A stretch of DNA of 64,000 bases from the NCBI RefSeq assembly GCF_001457455.1, contig NZ_LN831026.1:1550001-1614000 (forward strand). The letters run 5' to 3'. Source of the stretch: Corynebacterium diphtheriae (GTDB lineage: Bacteria; Actinomycetota; Actinomycetes; Mycobacteriales; Mycobacteriaceae). The notes beneath the pieces are model-generated. The model was not told the DNA's origin, made no database searches, and saw nothing but the letters and a program-made list of their open reading frames with translations. Made by a program: the position numbers and the translations under genes. Below are positions 19,090 to 28,909 of the stretch, one piece after another. How positions within the stretch are numbered: position 1 is the first letter of the stretch; every line of letters starts with the position of its first letter.

Positions 19090-20418
19090 ATGAACGGCCA
19101 CATGTACTCTCACCCCACCGCTATCCAGACAATGTCTGATGGAACCATAAAGCAGGTCAACCCGTTTTCGGGCACGGAGGTGTGGACAGTCCCAGGCCGT
19201 GGCCATAGACCACTATCTACGCCACAAGGGAATATCACTCCGATTACACCAAGTGATCACTCAAATACTTGCGCTTTTTGTTCGGATCGTTATCTCGATA
19301 CTCCGCCTGAAAAGGCTCGTATCGTTCGTGACGATGACGGCTGGACAATACTTCGAGGAGTGTTGCCGGATCGTTTGCACGATTCAGTTCCTGCGTTTCG
19401 TAGGGTTTCTAATCTGTTCGAAATTGTTTCTTATGATTACTGGCGCAACAACTACGGCTTCAGTATGGATCTTGAAACCACAGATTGGATGCAGTCCTAT
19501 ATCAGCACCGAAAAAGGCCGAGAGCATGTGCTTGCCACGGTGCGCACAAAACTCCAGGCCGCAGGAATACAGGAAATGCCTGACGACGCCACCTTGTTCC
19601 CCCAAGGCGAAGCATTTTTCGGAGGCGGCCATGACCTCATCATCGGACAACGTCATTTTGTCCCTGATGCAACACAAAGTGATCAGCTCGCGTCTGCTGG
19701 GACGCTGAGTCCGGACGAGCATTTTGCCTTTATTTTCTTTACTGTCGACGCACTGCGCGAAGCTTATCAGCGCAATAGGTATGCACCCTATGTGGCAGTA
19801 TTCCAAAACTGGTTAAAGCCAGCTGGCGCATCCTTTGACCATCTGCATAAGCAGCTTGTTGCCATCGATGAGCGTGGCGTGCATGGGGAAACGGAAATAG
19901 CCAAACTACGCAATTACCCCAACATGTACAACGAGTGGGCTGTTGACTACGCAGGCCAGCGCAATTTGATCATCGCGGAAAATGATCATGCAGTCTGCTT
20001 TGCTGGTTTTGGTCACCGTTATCCCACATTGGAAGTTTTTTCTCGTTCGGCTACCCCTGAGCCATGGTTACAAACGAATGAAGAAATTAAGGCGATGAGT
20101 GATCTCATTCATGCATGTCATGCTGCAGCTGGCCCACACGTTCCGTGCAATGAAGAATGGCACCACAAGCCTATCGATCTTGATATCGCAATGCCATGGC
20201 GAGTGATGATCAAGTGGCGCGTATCAACACTGGCAGGTTTTGAGGGAAGTACCAAGGTGTATCTCAACACTTTGTCTCCGTGGGATGTCCGTGATCGGGT
20301 CGTGCCTCGACTTTATGAGCTCAGAGACAGTGGTGCCATCGATGGTTCTATTCGGATTGCCACCGAATGTTCCGTGCGTCGAAATAGTCTTTTGTACAAC
20401 AAAAATCTCAACATGTAG
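19090..20418 (+). CDS. HIT/GalT-like protein (DUF4921 type)
   Basis: Protein of 442 residues. FDHLHKQLV in the middle resembles the histidine-triad motif of GalT-type nucleotidyltransferases, and CAFC near residue 57 may be part of a metal site. Long similarity is to actinobacterial DUF4921 proteins as remembered; reaction and substrate are unknown. A TTG begins the frame at 19081, but ATG 19090 has a TATCCT -10-like box eight bases before it and probably starts a leaderless mRNA. Confidence 0.7.
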   Translation: MNGHMYSHPTAIQTMSDGTIKQVNPFSGTEVWTVPGRGHRPLSTPQGNITPITPSDHSNTCAFCSDRYLDTPPEKARIVRDDDGWTILRGVLPDRLHDSVPAFRRVSNLFEIVSYDYWRNNYGFSMDLETTDWMQSYISTEKGREHVLATVRTKLQAAGIQEMPDDATLFPQGEAFFGGGHDLIIGQRHFVPDATQSDQLASAGTLSPDEHFAFIFFTVDALREAYQRNRYAPYVAVFQNWLKPAGASFDHLHKQLVAIDERGVHGETEIAKLRNYPNMYNEWAVDYAGQRNLIIAENDHAVCFAGFGHRYPTLEVFSRSATPEPWLQTNEEIKAMSDLIHACHAAAGPHVPCNEEWHHKPIDLDIAMPWRVMIKWRVSTLAGFEGSTKVYLNTLSPWDVRDRVVPRLYELRDSGAIDGSIRIATECSVRRNSLLYNKNLNM

Positions 20419-20461
20419 CGCAACTACAGCGAGTTATATGCTTTCCCCTATGGTGGAGTTT

Positions 20462-21766
20462 ATGACTTTTAACGAAGCCAAATCTTCCACTATGAAAACA
20501 GTGCTCGCACACAGTATGGAACGCTTAGAGTGGCAGCGCGACATATATAAGCGCATGCACCAGCATCCAGAATTATCGGGCACCGAGCAGTGGACCGCCC
20601 AAATGATCTGCAACGAACTGGATCAATTTGATTGCAAGGTCACTACCCATATTGGTGGCTATGGAATTGTCGCTGTTTTTCACAATGGCGACGGCCCTTG
20701 CGTTCTCATGCGCGCCGATTTCGATGGTTTGCCAGTACTAGAGCTCACGGGTGCCGAGTTTGCGTCGACACGCAAACAAGATCGCAATGGCACTTTGGTG
20801 CCCGTCATGCATGCTTGTGGTCATGACATGCATACCACTGCGCTTTTGGGATGTTGTGCAGCCCTGAATGCTCATCGCGATGCGTGGTCAGGAACGTTTG
20901 TGGCATTGTTCCAACCATCGGAAGAAAATGGTCAAGGTGCCGCAGCCATGGTCGCCGACGGATTAGGCCGCGCAATCCCGCGCCCCGATGTCTGCTTTGG
21001 TCAGCACATTGTGCCAGGACCTGCTGGCCAAGTGATGACAATGCCTGGACCTGCACTCGCGGCCTGCGATTCTATTGAGATAATTATCACGGGCCGCTCC
21101 GCACACGGTTCCATGCCCCATAACGCCATAGATCCCACATATATTGCCTCGATGATCGTGATTAGATTGCAAGGAATTGTCGGGCGTGAAATCCCACCAG
21201 ACCAATTCGCAGTCGTGTCTGTGGGCACGTTAGAGTCAGGAAATTCGAATAACACCATTCCAGGTACAGCCCGCATTGTTGTGAACTGTCGCATGTACGA
21301 CGAGGGGGTACGCGATACCCTCTACTCCGCAATTGAACGCGTCGTACGTGCCGAGTGCGCAGCCCAGTCGACAACCGTCGATCCAACATTCAGGTACTTC
21401 GCACACGGCCCCTTGACCAGTAACAATAGTGAAGTCTTTGCTGCGGTTAGACCACAACTCGACGCCCACTTTGGCGATAAGTCAACACAAGCAGAAAAGT
21501 GGACAGCGTCGGAAGACTTTTCCAACATTCCGGACGCATTTCAGGCACCATATCTTTTTTGGACAGTCGGTTGTACCCCTCAACAACAATGGGAAGCTGC
21601 GTGTGAAGCAGGCACCATCGATCAAGACATTCCTGTGAACCATTCAGGAACGTTCCTGCCAGATTTTGTCCCGACAGTCACCTCGTCAACGCAAGCTGCA
21701 ATTATTGCCGTACTCAGTTATCTCACCCCAGATACTCACCCTCAAAGTGACTTAGCCCATAATTAG
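20462..21766 (+). CDS. M20-family amidohydrolase/peptidase
   Basis: Metal-dependent hydrolase of about 434 residues of the M20D type (aminoacylase, hippurate hydrolase, indoleacetyl-amino-acid hydrolase relatives). Seen are the metal-binding HACGHDMHTT, the catalytic PSEENGQGAAAMV with Glu-Glu, and a dimerisation domain with GRSAHGSMPHNAIDP. Substrate is unknown. The frame is open from 20240 inside the preceding gene; ATG 20462 has GGTGGAG just upstream, with 20450 and 20438 as alternatives. Confidence 0.85.
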   Translation: MTFNEAKSSTMKTVLAHSMERLEWQRDIYKRMHQHPELSGTEQWTAQMICNELDQFDCKVTTHIGGYGIVAVFHNGDGPCVLMRADFDGLPVLELTGAEFASTRKQDRNGTLVPVMHACGHDMHTTALLGCCAALNAHRDAWSGTFVALFQPSEENGQGAAAMVADGLGRAIPRPDVCFGQHIVPGPAGQVMTMPGPALAACDSIEIIITGRSAHGSMPHNAIDPTYIASMIVIRLQGIVGREIPPDQFAVVSVGTLESGNSNNTIPGTARIVVNCRMYDEGVRDTLYSAIERVVRAECAAQSTTVDPTFRYFAHGPLTSNNSEVFAAVRPQLDAHFGDKSTQAEKWTASEDFSNIPDAFQAPYLFWTVGCTPQQQWEAACEAGTIDQDIPVNHSGTFLPDFVPTVTSSTQAAIIAVLSYLTPDTHPQSDLAHN

Positions 21767-21830
21767 GTTCCGATCGGAATGCCCATTTGGCTCCGAGAAC
21801 ACAAAACAGACAAGTAAGATAGCACTTCGA

Positions 21831-21858
21831 ATAAGTACATCGTAAGTGTCGTACTTAT
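21831..21858. promoter_or_regulatory. Inverted repeat upstream of glgP
   Basis: ATAAGTAC and GTACTTAT form a perfect 8-bp inverted repeat with 12 bases between, about 30 bases before the glgP start. It could be an operator or a leader hairpin. No known regulator site is recognised. Confidence 0.4.
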
Positions 21859-21888
21859 AGAGCATAAGAAATACTTTTAGGAGTAGGT

Positions 21889-24318
21889 ATGAGCAAACAT
21901 CGCTCCCCCGAAACAGGACACGTGTCCACCTCGGTTTCCCACCCTGCCTGCGCTGATATGAACATCGCCGGCTACGTCCGTGCAGCATCAGGCACTGCCC
22001 CCGCAGATGCAACCGACCGCAAGTTCTGGTTCGGACTCTCCGCTGCAGTCATGCAGCAACTAGCCGACAATTGGGATGCCACAACCAAGGCATATAGTGC
22101 AACGCGCCAGCAGCACTATTTTTCTGCGGAGTTCCTCATGGGACGTGCACTTCTCAATAACCTCACCAACCTAGGCTTAGACGAGTCCGTCGCCGAAGAG
22201 GTTCGTAACAACGGCCACGAACTCGCCGACGTACTCGAAGCAGAAAACGATGCAGCACTAGGCAATGGTGGTCTTGGACGCCTAGCAGCATGCTTCCTCG
22301 ATTCATGCGCTACCCAAGACTTCCCAGTTACCGGCTACGGAATCTTGTACCGCTACGGCCTGTTCAAGCAGACCTTCGACAACGGTTTCCAAACCGAGCA
22401 CCCTGATGCATGGCGCGAAGATGGCTACCCCTTTACCATTCGCCGTGACGATCAACAGCGCACCGTCACATTCGACGACATGGTTGTCCGCGCTACCCCA
22501 TACGACATGCCAATCACCGGCTACGGCACCGATAACGTAGGTACACTGCGCCTATGGAAGGCCGAACCAGTAGAAGAATTCGACTACGACGCCTTTAACT
22601 CACAGCGCTTCACCGACGCAATCGTTGAACGCGAACGAGTCATGGATATTTGCCGTGTCCTCTACCCTAACGACACCACTTACGCCGGCAAGGTGCTGCG
22701 TGTACGCCAGCAGTACTTCTTCGTTTCTGCATCCTTGCAGCAGATGATCGACAACTACATCGAGCATCACGGCACTGACCTACGTGACTTCCACAAGTAC
22801 AACAGCATTCAGCTCAACGACACCCACCCGGTGCTCGCCATCCCTGAGCTCATGCGCCTGCTTCTTGATGAACACGACATGAGCTGGGACGATGCTTGGG
22901 CAGTAGTTCAAGGCACGTTTGCTTACACCAACCACACGGTTCTCGCCGAAGCACTGGAACAGTGGAATGTTTCCATCTTCCAGCAGTTGTTCTACCGCGT
23001 GTGGGAAATCACTCAGGAAATCGATCGCCGCTTCCGCGAGGAAATGCAAGCTCGTGGCGTTGACCAAGGCCAGATTGACTACATGGCACCCGTCCAAGAC
23101 GGCAACGTTCACATGGCATGGATCGCCTGCTACGCAGCATTCTCCATCAATGGCGTGGCAGCGCTGCACACCGAGATCATCAAAGCCGAAACGCTGCGCG
23201 ATTGGCATGAGTTCTGGCCAGAAAAGTTCAATAACAAGACAAACGGTGTGACACCTCGCCGTTGGCTCAAGATGTGCAACCCACGTCTGTCTGCGTTGCT
23301 CACCCGCCTATTGGGCTCCGATGCTTGGGTAACCGATTTGTCCGAGCTGCATAAACTCCGCGAATTTGTCAATGACGACGCGGTGATGAAGGAGCTACTG
23401 GAGATCAAGACTGCCAACAAGGTTGATTTCGCCCGCTGGATTGAGGATCGTCAAGGAATCACCGTAGATTCCGATTCCATCTACGACACTCAGATCAAGC
23501 GACTTCACGAGTACAAGCGCCAGCTCCTCAATGCCTTGTACATCATGGATCTCTACTTCCGCATCAAGGAAGATGGTGAAACCAGTATCGCGCCACGCAC
23601 CTTCATCTTCGGTGCAAAGGCTGCACCTGGCTACATCCGTGCAAAGGCTATTATCAAGCTGATCAACGCCATTGCTGAGCTAGTAAACAATGATCCTGAG
23701 GTTTCCAAGACGCTCAAGGTAGTGTTCGTAGAAAACTACAACGTTTCGCCCGCAGAGCACATCATCCCGGCTTCTGATGTTTCCGAGCAGATTTCTACCG
23801 CAGGTAAGGAAGCATCCGGCACGTCCAACATGAAGTTCATGATGAACGGTGCACTAACTCTCGGTACTCTCGATGGTGCCAACGTGGAAATCCTCGATGC
23901 GGTTGGCGACGACAACGCCTACATTTTCGGTGCTAAGAACGAGGAGCTTCCGGAGCTCAAGGCTCACTACAACCCTTACGAGAAGTACGAGACTGTCCCA
24001 GGCCTCAAGCGCGTTCTCGACGCATTGGTCAACGGTACTGTCAACGACGACAATTCCGGTTGGTTCCACGACTTGCGCGGTTCGCTTCTCGACGGCAACG
24101 GCTGGGAGACTCCCGACGTTTACTACGTCCTCGGCGACTATGCCTCCTACCGTGAGACTCGCGATCGTATGGCCAACGATTACATGTCTGATCGTCTGGC
24201 ATGGGCTCGTAAATGCTGGATTAACATTTGCGAATCCGGCCGCTTTTCCTCCGACCGCACTATCTCCGACTACGCACGTGAGGTATGGAAGATCGACGCA
24301 ACGCCGATTAACCACTAG
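21889..24318 (+). CDS. glgP: Glycogen/alpha-glucan phosphorylase
   Basis: Phosphorylase of 809 residues releasing glucose-1-phosphate from alpha-1,4-glucan. The N-terminal part has YFSAEFLMGRALLNNL and LGNGGLGRLAACFLDS. The C-terminal part has the pyridoxal-phosphate site EASGTSNMKFMMNG with the cofactor Lys at 649. Length is typical. AGGAG lies upstream of ATG 21889. It stands alone between its operator-like repeat and a strong terminator; its partner glgX is elsewhere in the window. Confidence 0.96.
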   Translation: MSKHRSPETGHVSTSVSHPACADMNIAGYVRAASGTAPADATDRKFWFGLSAAVMQQLADNWDATTKAYSATRQQHYFSAEFLMGRALLNNLTNLGLDESVAEEVRNNGHELADVLEAENDAALGNGGLGRLAACFLDSCATQDFPVTGYGILYRYGLFKQTFDNGFQTEHPDAWREDGYPFTIRRDDQQRTVTFDDMVVRATPYDMPITGYGTDNVGTLRLWKAEPVEEFDYDAFNSQRFTDAIVERERVMDICRVLYPNDTTYAGKVLRVRQQYFFVSASLQQMIDNYIEHHGTDLRDFHKYNSIQLNDTHPVLAIPELMRLLLDEHDMSWDDAWAVVQGTFAYTNHTVLAEALEQWNVSIFQQLFYRVWEITQEIDRRFREEMQARGVDQGQIDYMAPVQDGNVHMAWIACYAAFSINGVAALHTEIIKAETLRDWHEFWPEKFNNKTNGVTPRRWLKMCNPRLSALLTRLLGSDAWVTDLSELHKLREFVNDDAVMKELLEIKTANKVDFARWIEDRQGITVDSDSIYDTQIKRLHEYKRQLLNALYIMDLYFRIKEDGETSIAPRTFIFGAKAAPGYIRAKAIIKLINAIAELVNNDPEVSKTLKVVFVENYNVSPAEHIIPASDVSEQISTAGKEASGTSNMKFMMNGALTLGTLDGANVEILDAVGDDNAYIFGAKNEELPELKAHYNPYEKYETVPGLKRVLDALVNGTVNDDNSGWFHDLRGSLLDGNGWETPDVYYVLGDYASYRETRDRMANDYMSDRLAWARKCWINICESGRFSSDRTISDYAREVWKIDATPINH

Positions 24319-24326
24319 TGCATAAC

Positions 24327-24373
24327 AAATCCACCGTGGAAAGGTTTATCCCCTGACCACGGTGGATTTTTAT
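24327..24373. terminator. Bidirectional terminator glgP / pyk
   Basis: AAATCCACCGTGG pairs with CCACGGTGGATTT around a 17-base loop. T or A runs on both sides allow it to end both convergent transcripts. Confidence 0.9.
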
Positions 24374-24383
24374 TATCCAAGGT

Positions 24384-25805
24384 TTATAGACCGTTGAGGT
24401 CCTCACCTAGGTGGTGTACATGGATCATGTTGGTATTGCCTTGGACTCCTGGAGGGGTTCCGGCTACGAGCACGATCATATCGTCTTCGCTGTAGGTATC
24501 GAGAGCAAGCAACTGCTCATCGATCGTACGCATCATCTCGTCTGTGTCCTTAACCTCGTCGGTAAGGAAGGTTTCTACACCCCAAGTCAAAGCCAACTGA
24601 GAGCGGACTTCTTGGTGAGGGGTAAAGACCAATAGCGGCAGCTGCGAGTGCAAACGGGCAACACGCTTTGCGGTATCACCTGAAGAGGTGAATGCTACAA
24701 GTGCCTTTGCATTCAAACGCTCTGCAATGTCGCGTGCAGAGTAGGAAATCACGCCACGCTTGGTGCGTGGAATATGAGCCAAGTTTGGTACGCGGCCATC
24801 AATCTCAGCGTAGGAAACGATACGTGACATTGTACGGACAACGTTAGCTGGATCGATACCGACTGAAGTCTCACCGGACAGCATAACGGCATCTGCACCG
24901 TCAAGAACAGCGTTAGCTACGTCAGAAGCCTCAGCACGGGTTGGGCGTAGGTTCTCGATCATGGAATCGAGCATCTGGGTTGCCACAATCACAGGCTTAG
25001 CGTTTTCACGAGCAATCTGGATGGCACGCTTCTGGAACAGCGGCACCTGCTCCAACGGGCACTCAACACCCAAGTCACCGCGAGCAATCATGATGCCGTC
25101 GAAAGCCAATACGATGGACTCCAAAGCGTCCATAGCTTCTGGCTTCTCAAGCTTTGCGATCACTGGGCAACGGCGACCTTCTTCATCCATGATGGCATGA
25201 ACAAGTTCCACGTCTGCTGGGGAACGGACGAAGGACAACGCGATAATGTCAACACCGAGCTTGAGAGCGAATCGCAAATCAGCAATGTCTTTTTCAGACA
25301 AAGCTGGAACAGAAATATCCATTCCAGGAAGGGAAACACCCTTGTTGTTAGAAACTGGGCCGCCTTCTACGACCTCACAAACAACATCGTTTCCATCTAC
25401 TTCAACACAGCGCAATGCAACCTTGCCGTCGTCGACCAAAAGACGATCGCCAGGCTTCGCATCTTTAGCGAGGTTCTTGTAGGTGGTAGACACACGGTCG
25501 TGTGTACCTTCAATGTCATCAACAGTAATACGAACGATTTCACCGTTCTCCCACACCGTTGCGCCATCGATAAAGCGACCGAGACGAATCTTTGGTCCCT
25601 GCAGATCGGCAAGAATACCAACAGCGCGTCCGGTTTCATCCGTAGCTTCGCGGACCCACTGGTAATTCTTCTCATGATCTGCGTGGTCGCCGTGTGACAT
25701 ATTCATACGTGCGACATTCATGCCGGCTTTAACCAGTCCAAGAATTCCCTCACGGGAAGCGACTGCCGGCCCTAATGTACAAACAATTTTAGTTCGACGT
25801 TCCAT
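24384..25805 (-). CDS. pyk: Pyruvate kinase
   Basis: Last glycolytic enzyme, 473 residues, converting phosphoenolpyruvate and ADP to pyruvate and ATP. Seen are RRTKIVCTLGPA at the start, NMSHGDHADH, the active-site region VIAKLEKPEAMD, GIMIARGDLGVE and TQMLDSMI. The C-terminal domain is normal. As in mycobacteria it lies just after lgt. Operator-like sequences lie 130-190 bases upstream. Confidence 0.97.
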   Translation of the reverse strand: MERRTKIVCTLGPAVASREGILGLVKAGMNVARMNMSHGDHADHEKNYQWVREATDETGRAVGILADLQGPKIRLGRFIDGATVWENGEIVRITVDDIEGTHDRVSTTYKNLAKDAKPGDRLLVDDGKVALRCVEVDGNDVVCEVVEGGPVSNNKGVSLPGMDISVPALSEKDIADLRFALKLGVDIIALSFVRSPADVELVHAIMDEEGRRCPVIAKLEKPEAMDALESIVLAFDGIMIARGDLGVECPLEQVPLFQKRAIQIARENAKPVIVATQMLDSMIENLRPTRAEASDVANAVLDGADAVMLSGETSVGIDPANVVRTMSRIVSYAEIDGRVPNLAHIPRTKRGVISYSARDIAERLNAKALVAFTSSGDTAKRVARLHSQLPLLVFTPHQEVRSQLALTWGVETFLTDEVKDTDEMMRTIDEQLLALDTYSEDDMIVLVAGTPPGVQGNTNMIHVHHLGEDLNGL

Positions 25806-25929
25806 GCCCTAAACACTAACCCTGTTAGCGGATCACCGCTAGGAATCGGGCCGTGTGAAAGGCAACTAAATAGCCAGTTGGGTGCCATCACACGCCAAAA
25901 TCACACACCATAAATGCCCACAAGCGGGC

Positions 25930-25986
25930 ATTTTCGGACATATTCGGACAAAATTCAACGTACCAAAAAATTGAAAGCGATTTCAA
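25930..25986. promoter_or_regulatory. Operator-like repeats upstream of pyk
   Basis: On the minus strand TGTCCGAA occurs twice 10 bases apart (25933-25950 region). At 25971-25986 TTGAAAGCGATTTCAA is a near-perfect 16-bp palindrome with a central CG, the form bound by LacI-family regulators. Both lie between lgt and pyk. Confidence 0.4.
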
Positions 25987-26014
25987 TCACACTTGACGAA
26001 TCAGATGTGAAGCT

Positions 26015-26866
26015 TTAGCTCGAAATGGATTCACGCCCACGTCGTAACGCGAACAAAGCCCCCACTGCTATAGCGCAAACAACCACCGAAACAATCACGT
26101 TGATTCGAAGTCCAAACACCATCGTGGCGTCGTCGGCACGCATATTTTCAACAACAAATCGACCCGCAGTGTAGCCAGCCACGTACAGCGCAAATACCCT
26201 GCCATGCCCCAACTGGAACTTCTTATCGGCCCACAACAGCACCGCGAAAACTACAAGGTTCCATATCATCTCGTATAAAAACGTCGGATGAACAGTAGCC
26301 ATCACCTCGCCCGTGGAATGCCCCGTTAGCGGCGCAAATTTCCCCGATGCGTCTACGCGGTAATAGATCTCCAGTGCCCAAGGCACAGAGGTTTCACGGC
26401 CATAAAGTTCTTGGTTAAACCAGTTGCCTAATCGTCCAATGGCTTGCGCCAAAATAATTCCAGGTGCGACAGCATCTGCGAACGGAGCAAAAGCAACACC
26501 TTTTTTCTTGAGATAGACGTAAACCGCAATGGTGCCAAGCGCTACCGCTCCCCAAATTCCCAAACCACCATTAGTAATTTTAAAAACATCAACTGGGTTG
26601 CAATCAGCACAAAAATACTTTTGGTTATCCGTCAGGACGTGATACAAACGACCACCAATGATTCCGGCAATTACAGCGACAATACCCGCATCGATGACCA
26701 GATCAGGGTTACCGCCTCGTTGCTGGTAGCGAACTGAACCAATCTTCATCGCAACGAAAATACCAACGATAATGCACAGCGCATACGCGCGAATCGGTAC
26801 TGGGCCAAGGTGCCATACACCTTGAGGAGGCGATGGAATAGCCGCAAGATATTGGATGTTTCCCAC
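26015..26866 (-). CDS. lgt: Prolipoprotein diacylglyceryl transferase
   Basis: Membrane enzyme of 283 residues that adds diacylglycerol to the Cys of prelipoproteins. The family signature [16 protein letters not shown] is present, with about seven hydrophobic segments. It provides substrates for LspA, encoded at 55.1 kb, and serves lipoproteins such as those at 39.2, 55.7 and 56.8 kb. It sits between the trp relics and pyk, the same order as in mycobacteria. Confidence 0.95.
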   Translation of the reverse strand: MGNIQYLAAIPSPPQGVWHLGPVPIRAYALCIIVGIFVAMKIGSVRYQQRGGNPDLVIDAGIVAVIAGIIGGRLYHVLTDNQKYFCADCNPVDVFKITNGGLGIWGAVALGTIAVYVYLKKKGVAFAPFADAVAPGIILAQAIGRLGNWFNQELYGRETSVPWALEIYYRVDASGKFAPLTGHSTGEVMATVHPTFLYEMIWNLVVFAVLLWADKKFQLGHGRVFALYVAGYTAGRFVVENMRADDATMVFGLRINVIVSVVVCAIAVGALFALRRGRESISS

Positions 26867-26936
26867 TAATTTTTCTCCACAGTATTTTGGTCTCAGGACA
26901 AAGCCACACTGTGGACCATCTTAACCGTTGCTTTCG

Positions 26937-27749
26937 CTAACGTGAGGGACACGAGGGATGCTGGCCTGCAGCAACCAAGGCACGCGTCGCCCCTCGAGGC
27001 GATTGCGCCGTCACGATGCTTTGACCAATCACCACGGCGTCTGCCCCAGCCGAGGCGTAGTCTAAAAGCTCTTTAGCATTACGAACCCCTGAAAGCGCCA
27101 CTCGGACCACGTCGCTAGGAAGTCCTGGAGCGATCTCACAAAAAGCCGCTCGGTTAAGGGTCATCGTAGAAAAATCTCTCGCATTAACACCGATAATTCG
27201 AGCACCAGCATCTAAGGCACGAGATGCCTCCGCAGTATCACGTACCTCGACAAGCGCAGCCATCCCCAGGGACTCCACCCGATCAATCAATGCAACAAGT
27301 CGTGACTGCGCAAGCGCAGCTACCCGAAGCGGCACCATATCAGCTCCATAGCAGCGAGCTTCATGAATCTGATAGGGATCAACAATAAAATCGCGACACA
27401 TAACTGGAACGGACACGTGACGACGAATCTTCGCCATCTCCGTCAAAGACCCATGAAACCGCCGGCGCTCTGTGTGACAAGCAATCAACGCCGCACCGCC
27501 GGACTCGAGCTCAAGAGCCAGATCTACCGGCGAAGGAATCTCCGCAAGCAAACCTTGGCCAGGTGCTGCCCTTTTGATCTCCGCGATGATTCCACAGCCA
27601 CTTGCTAACAATGCCCCACAAGCATCCCTAGGTGGCGCGCACAGACGAGACTGCGCTTTGATGTCCTGGAATGAAACCTGCGCTTCGCGCGCGGCAACGT
27701 CTTCCACAACACCAGCGATGATCTCATCGAAGACTGTAACCATAGCCAT
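26937..27749 (-). CDS. TrpC-like protein with altered catalytic residues
   Basis: TIM-barrel protein of about 270 residues that aligns along its length with actinobacterial indole-3-glycerol-phosphate synthase (TrpC), including the end AGQHPSCP. Key changes are visible. The general-acid Lys of RKDF is Arg (VMCRDFIVDPYQ). The Glu of AESGV is Leu (VALSGV). EIKRA is kept. Its place next to a Trp-associated membrane protein and lgt equals that of mycobacterial trpC, but trpE, trpB and trpA are absent. It is either a degraded enzyme or one with a new role. Start chosen at ATG 27749; a TTG at 27764 is upstream. Confidence 0.85.
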   Translation of the reverse strand: MAMVTVFDEIIAGVVEDVAAREAQVSFQDIKAQSRLCAPPRDACGALLASGCGIIAEIKRAAPGQGLLAEIPSPVDLALELESGGAALIACHTERRRFHGSLTEMAKIRRHVSVPVMCRDFIVDPYQIHEARCYGADMVPLRVAALAQSRLVALIDRVESLGMAALVEVRDTAEASRALDAGARIIGVNARDFSTMTLNRAAFCEIAPGLPSDVVRVALSGVRNAKELLDYASAGADAVVIGQSIVTAQSPRGATRALVAAGQHPSCPSR

Positions 27750-27861
27750 CCCACAGGGTCTCAAGCGACGTTTGCCACTTCTTAGGCTACTTGTTTGCCT
27801 ACCAAGTTAAAAAATCATTCGGGTACACGGTCACAATGAAGCATTACCGTAGCCGAATCTA

Positions 27862-28491
27862 CTAGCGATCAGTCGGATCAATATCTGCGTCGATAGCGTC
27901 CCAAAGCACGCGCCCCGAATCCGGAGCTTCTTCCAACTCCGACTCGATTTTTTCGTTCCGAGCCTGCTGGCGTTCAAACCGCGATTTTTGCACAGAATCC
28001 TGACCCGGATTCATAGTCGCAATAATCGCTGCAATGAGTGCGAAACCCGCACCACACATTGCCAAAATTACTGAAGGCGCCTGCACAGAAATATGTGTGA
28101 TTTCTGCCCATCCGGTGAGCGCAGCACCGTCTTTCGCATGACCCGTCGCTGCATGCGACGTCAAGATATTTAGCGCACGAGTTGCATCGGGTTCATTGAA
28201 AAGTAATTGAACTGGCGCCCACAACCCCCCAGCTGCGGCCACAGCTGAAACTACGGCCACGAAGCGTCGCCCAGCGCTACGCAAGACAAGAATAGCGGCA
28301 CAAGCAGCTATAAGCACTAAAGCAACAGCTGTCGTCTCCGTGCTCCATGTCGCTCCCAGCATGTCAACTTGTTTTGCACCCGATTTGTCATCAAATGCTT
28401 CAACATGCAGCCACGGCATTCGCGAGGAGCCCCACAATACGATTCCTCCGAGTCCGATAGCCAAAGCCGAGACTATCTTCCTACCAGCCAT
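27862..28491 (-). CDS. Trp-operon-associated membrane protein
   Basis: Protein of 209 residues with four hydrophobic segments and a charged C-terminal tail. Start MAGRKIVSALAIGLGG and the GSSRMPWL turn fit the actinobacterial 'Trp biosynthesis associated' membrane family, encoded between trpE and trpC in mycobacteria. Function is unknown. Here it lies between hisI and the TrpC-like gene with no other trp gene near. Confidence 0.75.
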   Translation of the reverse strand: MAGRKIVSALAIGLGGIVLWGSSRMPWLHVEAFDDKSGAKQVDMLGATWSTETTAVALVLIAACAAILVLRSAGRRFVAVVSAVAAAGGLWAPVQLLFNEPDATRALNILTSHAATGHAKDGAALTGWAEITHISVQAPSVILAMCGAGFALIAAIIATMNPGQDSVQKSRFERQQARNEKIESELEEAPDSGRVLWDAIDADIDPTDR

Positions 28492-28537
28492 GTGCGTTGC
28501 CGCCCTTCCAGCTCACGTTTTTGATCCGTACCAAAAA

Positions 28538-28888
28538 TTAAATGATAACGTCAGCGTCAAAGCAGGTGCGGTCACCTGTGTGACATGCTCCACCTTGCTG
28601 AACCACTGTCATCAACACGGTATCGCCATCACAGTCCAATTGCAGACCTGTAACCTGCTGAGTGTGACCTGAAGTAAGGCCTTTAATCCAATATTCGTTT
28701 CGGGAACGAGAAAAATACGTGCCCTTCCGCGTAGCAATGGTATACGCCAACGCATGAGCATCCATCCAAGCCAGCATGAGAACTTCCCCATCTGTGGACT
28801 GAACAACTGCAGGCACTAACCCAGCACTGTTGAATTTGACTCGCTGCGCGATGCTGGGATCGAGCTCATAGGATGCTGGATCGTCCAT
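28538..28888 (-). CDS. hisI: Phosphoribosyl-AMP cyclohydrolase
   Basis: Third step of histidine synthesis, 116 residues, opening the purine ring of PR-AMP. Metal-binding block [21 protein letters not shown] is present near the C terminus, with [10 protein letters not shown] and [11 protein letters not shown]. No PR-ATP pyrophosphatase (HisE) domain is fused. AAGGAAGG lies before ATG 28888, 21 bases after hisF. Confidence 0.96.
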   Translation of the reverse strand: MDDPASYELDPSIAQRVKFNSAGLVPAVVQSTDGEVLMLAWMDAHALAYTIATRKGTYFSRSRNEYWIKGLTSGHTQQVTGLQLDCDGDTVLMTVVQQGGACHTGDRTCFDADVII

Positions 28889-28909
28889 GTGATATTCCTT
28901 CCTTATGTA

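Noticed and set aside
20240..20461. Amidohydrolase start inside the HIT-like gene
   Set aside because: Would overlap the previous gene by nearly 180 bases; later ATGs with GGTGGAG fit the family.
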